Of a stretch of 9,967 bases of DNA, positions 5,176 to 9,967 are shown piece after piece. Every line of letters starts with the position of its first letter. Position 1 is the first letter of the stretch. The position numbers and the translations under genes are program-made. The notes below the pieces were generated by a model. The model was not told the origin of the DNA. It did no database searches and saw only the letters and a program-made list of their open reading frames with translations. This DNA is from Pseudomonadota bacterium. Its GTDB lineage: Bacteria > Pseudomonadota > Alphaproteobacteria > Azospirillales > Azospirillaceae. The DNA is taken from contig JAEYOB010000809.1 of assembly GCA_023412175.1 (NCBI GenBank), positions 1-9,967 on the forward strand, in the 5' to 3' direction.

Positions 5176-5691
5176 ATGAAAGCAGCTACTGTTCTGGCGG
5201 TTCTGGCTCTTGCGGCCGCGGCGCAGCCGGCCCTTGCGGAGCGGAAGGAGGCCACGCTGGAGGTCGAGCGTTCGGAGGACGGCGAGCCGGTCATTGTCCA
5301 CGAGGGCAAGGGCTCCTTCTACAGCGACAAGTTTCACGGCCGGAAGACCGCCACCGGCGAAAAGTTCGACCAGAACAAGCCGACGGCCGCGTCCAAAGAG
5401 TTGCCGCTCGGCTCCAAGGCCACGGTCACCAACGAGGAAACCGGGAAGAGCACCGAGGTCATCGTCAACGACCGCGGCCCGTACGTGCCGGGCCGGGTGA
5501 TCGACCTGTCCAAGAAGGCGGCCAGGGACATCGGGCTGGACAAGGAGGACGGTCTCGCCCCGGTCCGCGTCGAGGCCAAGCCCTCCGAGCAGCCGACCGA
5601 GGAAGCGAAGGAAAAGGTCGAGGAAAAGGCGGAGAAGGTCAGCGCCGGAGCCTCCGGCAAGGGTGCGCAGGGTAGCGGGTCTGGCCGATAG
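5176..5691 (+). CDS. Secreted RlpA-like double-psi beta-barrel (DPBB) protein
   Basis: Small exported protein (171 aa) of the RlpA/DPBB fold. It has a Sec signal peptide (about 1-21, hydrophobic core VLAVLALAAAAQ, probable cut after ALA; no lipobox Cys), then a DPBB domain (about 43-133) with GKGSFYSDKFHGRKTATGE, NDRGPYVPGRVIDLS and a closing APVRVE. The C-terminal tail (134-171) is Lys/Glu-rich then Gly/Ser-rich and likely disordered; there is no SPOR domain. Compared with Pseudomonas RlpA, whose lytic-transglycosylase function needs E120, D123 and H131, this protein keeps E62 and D65 but has S73 where the histidine is expected (AASKELP instead of AAHKTLP). Septal peptidoglycan cleavage therefore should not be assumed; glycan binding without cleavage is possible. 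ATG 5176 has GGAGGG 9 bases upstream, preceded by a small hairpin (5143-5157). Confidence 0.85.
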   Translation: MKAATVLAVLALAAAAQPALAERKEATLEVERSEDGEPVIVHEGKGSFYSDKFHGRKTATGEKFDQNKPTAASKELPLGSKATVTNEETGKSTEVIVNDRGPYVPGRVIDLSKKAARDIGLDKEDGLAPVRVEAKPSEQPTEEAKEKVEEKAEKVSAGASGKGAQGSGSGR

Positions 5692-5800
5692 TTCCGGTGA
5701 CGGCCTTTCCGGCGTCCGGTCCTTCCGGTAGGCTGCTGCCCGCGTACGTTGCCGGACACCGTCCGTCCGGCCGCGACCTGCATCCAACGGGGGAACGATC

Positions 5801-6574
5801 ATGACCAGCATGCACGGCACGTTCGTCTGGTACGAACTGATGACGACCGACATGAAGGCGGCGGAGGATTTCTATCGCGGCGTGGTCGGCTGGGGTGCGC
5901 GCGACGCCGGCATGCCGGATTTCTCCTACACGCTGTTCACCGTGGGCGAGGTTCCGGCGGGCGGGCTGATGGCGCTGCCCGAGAGCGCGCGGCAGGCCGG
6001 CGCGCGGCCGGGCTGGATCGGCTACGTCGCCGTGGAGGACGTCGATGCCGGCGCCGCCAAGGCGCAGGAGGCCGGCGGCACCCTGCATCACGGCCCCGAG
6101 GATATCCCCGGCATCGGGCGGTATGCGATGATCGGCGACCCGCAGGGCGCCGTGATCGTCCTGTTCAGAGGAATCGGGGAGGCGCCGCCGGTTGCGCCGG
6201 GCACGCAGGGCCGCGCCGGCTGGCATGAACTCTACGCACGGGACTGGCCGGCCGCCTTCGAGTTCTACGCCGCGCTCTTCGGCTGGGCGAAGGCCGATGC
6301 GCTGGACATGGGGCCGATGGGCACCTACCAACTCCTCACCAGGGGCGGGGAGGGCGAGCCGTTCGGCGCCATGATGAACAAGCCCGACGCCGTGCCGGTG
6401 CCTTTCTGGAACTACTACTTCACCGTCGATGCCATCGACGCAGCGGTGGAGCGCGTCGCCGCGGGCGGCGGGCAGGTCATCTTCGGTCCGCAGGAGGTGC
6501 CGGGCGGAAGCTGGATCATCCAGGGGCTGGATCCGCAAGGGGCGATGTTCTCGCTCTTGGCCCCGCGCCGCTGA
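5801..6574 (+). CDS. VOC-family (glyoxalase/bleomycin-resistance fold) protein with two domains
   Basis: Cytoplasmic protein of 257 residues made of two vicinal-oxygen-chelate modules: about 5-125 (FVWYELMTTDMKAAEDFY ... GDPQGAVIVLF) and about 138-255 (AGWHELYARDWPAAFEFY ... LDPQGAMFSLL). Each module shows the family pattern of an opening W-(Y/H)-E-L, a D-x3-A-x2-FY helix and a closing D-P-Q-G-A strand. Arrangement and size resemble the CFP30B/27-kDa-antigen type hydroxylase group of actinobacteria and related proteobacterial proteins. The reaction and substrate are unknown; a metal site involving the ELxxxD glutamates is possible but cannot be confirmed by eye. ATG 5801 has GGGGGAA about 6 bases upstream. 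It stands between a secreted protein gene and recG with no obvious functional link, and has its own terminator-like hairpin. Confidence 0.88.
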   Translation: MTSMHGTFVWYELMTTDMKAAEDFYRGVVGWGARDAGMPDFSYTLFTVGEVPAGGLMALPESARQAGARPGWIGYVAVEDVDAGAAKAQEAGGTLHHGPEDIPGIGRYAMIGDPQGAVIVLFRGIGEAPPVAPGTQGRAGWHELYARDWPAAFEFYAALFGWAKADALDMGPMGTYQLLTRGGEGEPFGAMMNKPDAVPVPFWNYYFTVDAIDAAVERVAAGGGQVIFGPQEVPGGSWIIQGLDPQGAMFSLLAPRR

Positions 6575-6607
6575 CCGGCATCCACGGGCGCCCGCATCGG
6601 GTTCGGG

Positions 6608-6639
6608 ACGGCGGCGCGACCGGGCGCCGCCGTTTGTCT
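6608..6639 (+). terminator. Terminator-like hairpin after the VOC gene
   Basis: ACGGCGGCGC (6608-6617) and GCGCCGCCGT (6624-6633) are perfect 10-bp complements with a 6-base loop, followed by ttTgtct. The stem is very stable and the T tract is interrupted. It lies 34 bases after the VOC stop and separates it from recG. Confidence 0.65.
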
Positions 6640-6702
6640 CGAAACGCGCGCCTTCCGAACCTCCCCCTTGACGGCTCCGCGCCCTCGCGGGATTGATGGC
6701 CG

Positions 6703-8784
6703 ATGCGCCCCGCCGTCCTGTTCCCCCTGTTCAAGCCGCTGTCCAGCCTTCCCGGTCTTGGGCCCAAGCTCGCCAAGCTGGCCGAGAAGCTGGCCGGGCC
6801 GCACGCCGTGGACCTGCTGTGGCACCTACCCGGCGGCATCATCGACCGCCGCTTCGCGCCGAAGATCGCCGACGCGCCGAACGGGCGCGTCTGCACGCTG
6901 ACGGTGCGCGTCGATTCGCACGTGGCGCCGATCAACCCGCGCCATCCCTACAAGGTGCGCTGCACCGACGAGACCGGCGTGCTGGAGCTGATCTATTTCC
7001 ACGCCCGCGGCGCGTGGCTGGAAAAACAGGTCCCGGTCGGCAAGACCATCGTGGTCAGCGGCAAGGTGGAATGGTTCAACACCACGCTCCAGATGCCGCA
7101 CCCCGACGCCGTCACCACGCTGGAGGCGCGCGAGGAGATCGAGGCGGTGGAGCCGGTCTACCCGATGACCGCCGGCCTGCCGGCCAAGACGCTGCGCAAG
7201 GCGATCCGCAGCGTGGTGAACGAGGTGCCGGAGCTGCCGGAATGGCAGGATGCCGCGTGGCTGGCCCGGCGCGACTGGCCCTCCTGGCGCGACGCCATCC
7301 GCCGCGCCCACCATCCCGAGGATGAGGCGGACCTCAAGCTGTCGTCGCCGATCCGCCAGCGGCTGGCCTTCGACGAGCTGCTGTCGAACCAGCTGGCGCT
7401 GACGCTGGTGCGGTTGCAGCAGCGCCGGCTCGTCGGGCGCGCCACCCGCGGCGACGGGCGCCTGCGCGCCGCAGTGCTGAAGGCGCTGCCGTTCGAGCTG
7501 ACCGCCTCGCAGGTGCAGGCGCTGGCCGAGATCGACGAGGACATGGCGGCGGAGCGGCGCATGCTGCGCCTGCTCCAGGGTGATGTGGGCAGCGGCAAGA
7601 CGGTGGTGGCGCTGCTTGCCATGCTGAACGCGGTCGAGGCCGGTGCCCAGGCGGCGCTGATGGCGCCCACCGAGATCCTGGCGCGCCAGCACGCGGACAC
7701 GCTGGCCTCGCTGTGCAAGGCGGCGGGGGTGGACATCGCGTTGCTGACCGGGCGCGACAAGGGCCGGGGGCGCGCCGCGGTGCTGGAACGGCTGGCGTCG
7801 GGCGAGCTGCCGATCCTCATCGGCACGCACGCGCTGTTCCAGGAGGACGTGGCGTTCAAGGACCTCGCCGTCGCGATCATCGACGAGCAGCACCGCTTCG
7901 GCGTGCACCAGCGCCTGCAACTCTCGGCCAAGGGCAGGGGCGTGGACGTGCTGGTGATGACCGCCACGCCGATCCCGCGCACGCTGACGCTGACCGCCTA
8001 CGGCGACATGGACGTCTCGCGCCTGCTGGAGAAGCCCGCCGGGCGCAAGCCGGTGCAGACCGCCACCGTCGCGCTCGACCGGCTGGAGGAGGTGGTCTCC
8101 GGCATCCACCGCAAGGTGGCGGAAGGCGCCCGCGTCTACTGGGTCTGCCCGCTGGTCGAGGAGTCCGAGCAGCTCGACCTCGCCGCCGCGACCGAGCGCC
8201 ACGCCTTTCTGCGCGCCACCTTCGGCGAGCGGGTTGGCCTCGTGCACGGCAAGATGCGCGGCCCCGACAAGGACGCGGTGATGGCCGCCTTCGCCGAGGG
8301 AAACCTGGACGTGCTGGTCGCCACCACGGTGATCGAGGTGGGCGTCAACGTGCCGGAAGCAACCGTCATGGTGATCGAGCACGCCGAGCGGTTCGGCCTT
8401 GCCCAGCTCCACCAGCTCCGCGGCCGGGTGGGGCGCGGCGAGAAACCGTCGAGCTGCCTGCTGCTGTTCGACCCGCACCTGACCGAAACCGCCCGCGCGC
8501 GGCTCAAGACCTTGCGCGACACCGAGGACGGCTTCGTCATCGCCGAGGAGGATCTGCGTTTGCGCGGGGCCGGCGAGGTGCTGGGCACCCGCCAGTCCGG
8601 CCTGCCGGAGTTCCGCATGGCCGATCTGGCCGAACACGGCAATCTGCTGGCCGCCGCCCGCGACGACGCCCGCCTGATCGTCGAGCGCGATCCCGACCTG
8701 GCCAGCCCGCGCGGGCAGGCGCTGCGGACGCTGCTCTACCTGTTCGAGCGCGATGCGGCGGCGAAGACGCTGCGGTCGGGATAA
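6703..8784 (+). CDS. recG: ATP-dependent DNA helicase RecG
   Basis: Superfamily 2 double-stranded DNA translocase that remodels stalled replication forks and branch-migrates Holliday and D-/R-loop structures. The 693 residues equal the normal family length. Domain order: N-terminal wedge/OB domain (about 1-200, including LPGLGPKLAKLAEKL and HLPGGIIDRR), helicase domain 1 with Walker A GDVGSGKT (293-300), motif Ia APTEILARQH (321-330), DEQH box (394-397) and TATPIPRT (420-427), then helicase domain 2 with VATTVIEVGVNVP (539-551) and QLRGRVGRG (571-579), and the C-terminal TRG region LRLRGAGEVLGTRQSG (618-633). All essential motifs are intact. ATG 6703 (MRPAVLFPLF) matches the usual alphaproteobacterial N-terminus, though no good Shine-Dalgarno precedes it. 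It ends 6 bp from the convergent DUF502 gene. Confidence 0.97.
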   Translation: MRPAVLFPLFKPLSSLPGLGPKLAKLAEKLAGPHAVDLLWHLPGGIIDRRFAPKIADAPNGRVCTLTVRVDSHVAPINPRHPYKVRCTDETGVLELIYFHARGAWLEKQVPVGKTIVVSGKVEWFNTTLQMPHPDAVTTLEAREEIEAVEPVYPMTAGLPAKTLRKAIRSVVNEVPELPEWQDAAWLARRDWPSWRDAIRRAHHPEDEADLKLSSPIRQRLAFDELLSNQLALTLVRLQQRRLVGRATRGDGRLRAAVLKALPFELTASQVQALAEIDEDMAAERRMLRLLQGDVGSGKTVVALLAMLNAVEAGAQAALMAPTEILARQHADTLASLCKAAGVDIALLTGRDKGRGRAAVLERLASGELPILIGTHALFQEDVAFKDLAVAIIDEQHRFGVHQRLQLSAKGRGVDVLVMTATPIPRTLTLTAYGDMDVSRLLEKPAGRKPVQTATVALDRLEEVVSGIHRKVAEGARVYWVCPLVEESEQLDLAAATERHAFLRATFGERVGLVHGKMRGPDKDAVMAAFAEGNLDVLVATTVIEVGVNVPEATVMVIEHAERFGLAQLHQLRGRVGRGEKPSSCLLLFDPHLTETARARLKTLRDTEDGFVIAEEDLRLRGAGEVLGTRQSGLPEFRMADLAEHGNLLAAARDDARLIVERDPDLASPRGQALRTLLYLFERDAAAKTLRSG

Positions 8785-8790
8785 GCTAAG

Positions 8791-9498
8791 TCAGGCGCGG
8801 ATGCGCTCGGGCTCTTCCACCGGCTTGGCCGGTGGCGTCACGATGCCGGCGGACAGCACCATCTTCAGCCCTTCCTCGACGGTCATGTCCAGCACAGTCA
8901 CCTCGCGCCGCGGCACGAACACCAGATAGCCGGCGGTCGGCGGGGCGCAGGGGATGAAGACGTTCACCATCGCCTCGCCGGACATCTGCTGGATCTCCGG
9001 GTGGGCGGTGCCGCTGATGAAGCCCAGCGACCACAGGCCCTTGCGCGGGTATTCCACCAGCACGACCTCGCGGAACGCCTTCGACTTGTTGGCGAGCACC
9101 GTCTCGACGATCTGCTTGACGGCACCGTAGACGCTGCGCACCACCGGGGTGCGGCCGACCAGCCCTTCGCTGATGCGCAGCAACAGCCGGCCGACATAGC
9201 CGGCGGCGAAGGCGCCGATCAGCGTCAGCGCGACGATCACCACCACCACGCCGATGCCGGGAATGGAAAAGGCGAGGTAATTCTCCGGGTTGTAGGCGGT
9301 GGGGATCAGCGGGCGGATCCGGCTGTCGATCAGCTCAATGAACCAGGATGCCAGATAGACCGTGATGGCGATCGGCGCCGTCACCAGGATGCCGGCCAGG
9401 AAATAGGCGCGCAGACGGCCGACCAGCCCGATTCCCTCGCGCCGGGCGCGTGGCTGCGGGGAGTGAGGTGTTTCGCCGTGCTGCTCGCTGCCGTCCAC
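8791..9498 (-). CDS. DUF502 family inner-membrane protein
   Basis: Conserved membrane protein of unknown function, 235 residues. Two transmembrane segments are visible: about 32-56 (YFLAGILVTAPIAITVYLAS...) and about 77-105 (FSIPGIGVVVVIVALTLIGA...). They are followed by the family signature GRTPVVRSVYGAVKQIVET (115-133) and a soluble C-terminal domain with PRKGLWSLGFISG (151-163) and a hydrophilic Pro/Glu tail. The start is set at GTG (9496-9498 on the plus strand) because CCGGGGA lies about 6 bases upstream on the minus strand and no ATG in frame is suitable. The frame stays open farther upstream only as a shadow of the divergent polyketide synthase. A DUF502 gene beside recG is a frequent alphaproteobacterial arrangement as I recall it, without a known functional link. 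No terminator is visible in the 6-bp gap to recG. Confidence 0.9.
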   Translation of the reverse strand: MDGSEQHGETPHSPQPRARREGIGLVGRLRAYFLAGILVTAPIAITVYLASWFIELIDSRIRPLIPTAYNPENYLAFSIPGIGVVVVIVALTLIGAFAAGYVGRLLLRISEGLVGRTPVVRSVYGAVKQIVETVLANKSKAFREVVLVEYPRKGLWSLGFISGTAHPEIQQMSGEAMVNVFIPCAPPTAGYLVFVPRREVTVLDMTVEEGLKMVLSAGIVTPPAKPVEEPERIRA

Positions 9499-9596
9499 AG
9501 TCGTCCCCGGAAAAATCGTGATGCCCCATAGTGATACAGGACACCGCCAGGGTCCAGCGCTTGCGGCCGATCGCCGCCGCCACAACTTTCCTGACA
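9499..9596. promoter_or_regulatory. Divergent intergenic region between DUF502 and type III PKS genes
   Basis: These 98 bases must hold the start signals of both divergent genes if the start codons are right. I could not pick a convincing -35/-10 pair for either direction, nor an inverted repeat of operator type. The PKS start lacks a clear Shine-Dalgarno. Confidence 0.3.
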
Positions 9597-9967
9597 ATGA
9601 CCACGAATCCAAGATTGCTGGGTTTGGCGACCGCGTTGCCGCCCCACCGCGTGACCCAGGACGAGACGCTGGCGACCGCGCGCGCCATCTTCTCCCCCCG
9701 CATGCGCGACTTCGACCGGCTTGCGCCGGTCTTTCCGAACACCGGCATCGAGACCCGCCACACCTGCATGCCGCTGGAATGGTACCTGGAGCCGCGCGGC
9801 TGGCCGGAACGCATGGAGGCTTTCCAGGATAAGGCGCTCGACCTTCTGGAGGCGGCGGCGGCCACGGCGCTGGAGCGCGCGCGCCTGCGCCCGGCCGACG
9901 TGGACGCAATCGTCTGCGCCTGCACGACCGGCATCGCGACGCCCAGCCTGGAGGCGCTGCTGCTGGA
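9597..9967 (+). CDS. Type III polyketide synthase (chalcone-synthase-like), N-terminal 123 residues
   Basis: The visible part starts MTTNPRLLGLATALPPHRVTQDE and includes FPNTGIETRHTCMPLEWYLEP (about 46-66) and VDAIVCACTTGIATPSLEALLL (about 102-123). These match the N-terminal thiolase-fold half of bacterial type III PKS proteins: the IETRH and TTGIATPSLEA segments are characteristic. Such homodimeric enzymes extend a CoA-linked starter with malonyl-CoA to make alkylresorcinols, pyrones or chalcone-like products. The catalytic Cys, His and Asn lie beyond the window end, so activity and product cannot be judged. ATG 9597 is the first in-frame ATG giving the typical N-terminus; no good ribosome-binding site precedes it. 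The gene runs off the right edge. Confidence 0.85.
   Translation, partial: MTTNPRLLGLATALPPHRVTQDETLATARAIFSPRMRDFDRLAPVFPNTGIETRHTCMPLEWYLEPRGWPERMEAFQDKALDLLEAAAATALERARLRPADVDAIVCACTTGIATPSLEALLL

Noticed and set aside
6668..6703. TTGACG (6668-6673) with GATTGA 17 bp downstream as a promoter for a leaderless recG mRNA
   Set aside because: The -35 is good but the -10 match is poor; TTGACG alone is too common for a call, although the missing Shine-Dalgarno of recG leaves the idea open.
6826..8637. 603-codon minus-strand open frame inside recG
   Set aside because: Shadow of recG: no motif, biased composition, no ribosome-binding site of note.
9499..9909. N-terminal extension of the DUF502 frame to about 9909
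   Set aside because: The extension runs antisense through the type III PKS gene, is Arg/Pro/Gly-rich, and the GTG at 9498 has a good ribosome site and gives the usual family length.
1..9967. Defence system, mobile element, tRNA, rRNA or CRISPR array
   Set aside because: No transposase, integrase, toxin-antitoxin pair, repeat-spacer pattern or RNA gene signature was found; uniform composition suggests ordinary chromosome.

Overview
The window is about 10 kb of very GC-rich DNA (roughly 70 % by eye, with strong G/C third-position bias). It looks like chromosome from an alphaproteobacterium of the Rhodospirillales/Azospirillum type. The main clues are a homospermidine synthase that matches the alphaproteobacterial enzyme residue for residue at its known active-site positions, RecG next to a convergent DUF502 gene, and the general gene content. 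The genus is an inference. I see no insertion sequence, phage gene, CRISPR array, tRNA or rRNA.

Layout, left to right. The 3' part of a YnfM-like MFS transporter (2-814) is followed by a perfect 12-bp inverted repeat, then a protein with two complete hemerythrin di-iron domains (912-1799). About 460 bp without a conventional gene follows (1800-2258). Then come an ornithine-decarboxylase-like PLP enzyme (2259-3512) and homospermidine synthase (3641-5059), which ends in a strong intrinsic terminator. After this are a secreted RlpA-like double-psi beta-barrel protein (5176-5691), a two-domain VOC/glyoxalase-fold protein (5801-6574) with its own terminator-like hairpin, and recG (6703-8784). On the minus strand, convergent with recG and only 6 bp away, is a DUF502 membrane protein (8791-9498). 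Divergent from it, and cut by the window end, is the start of a type III polyketide synthase (9597-9967).

The functional core is the polyamine pair: ornithine to putrescine by the decarboxylase, then two putrescines to homospermidine by Hss. The most interesting stretch is the leader before the decarboxylase. It contains a long-range 9-bp helix, a GAGA-capped hairpin holding a good Shine-Dalgarno, and a 12-codon ORF (MLSSYHGRALRR) directly behind that Shine-Dalgarno. The 3' half of this ORF forms one arm of an imperfect stem, and that stem is mutually exclusive with a downstream hairpin. A C-rich stretch and further hairpins then precede the decarboxylase start. This arrangement resembles attenuation or translation-coupled control and agrees by position with the speF leader RNA family known upstream of alphaproteobacterial ornithine decarboxylases. 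A second short ORF, in the hss 5' UTR, starts in a hairpin loop and ends by overlapping the hss start codon.

The other genes look like single-gene units with housekeeping or accessory roles. Notable details are a His-to-Ser change at the expected catalytic histidine of the RlpA-like protein and the tandem hemerythrin domains.
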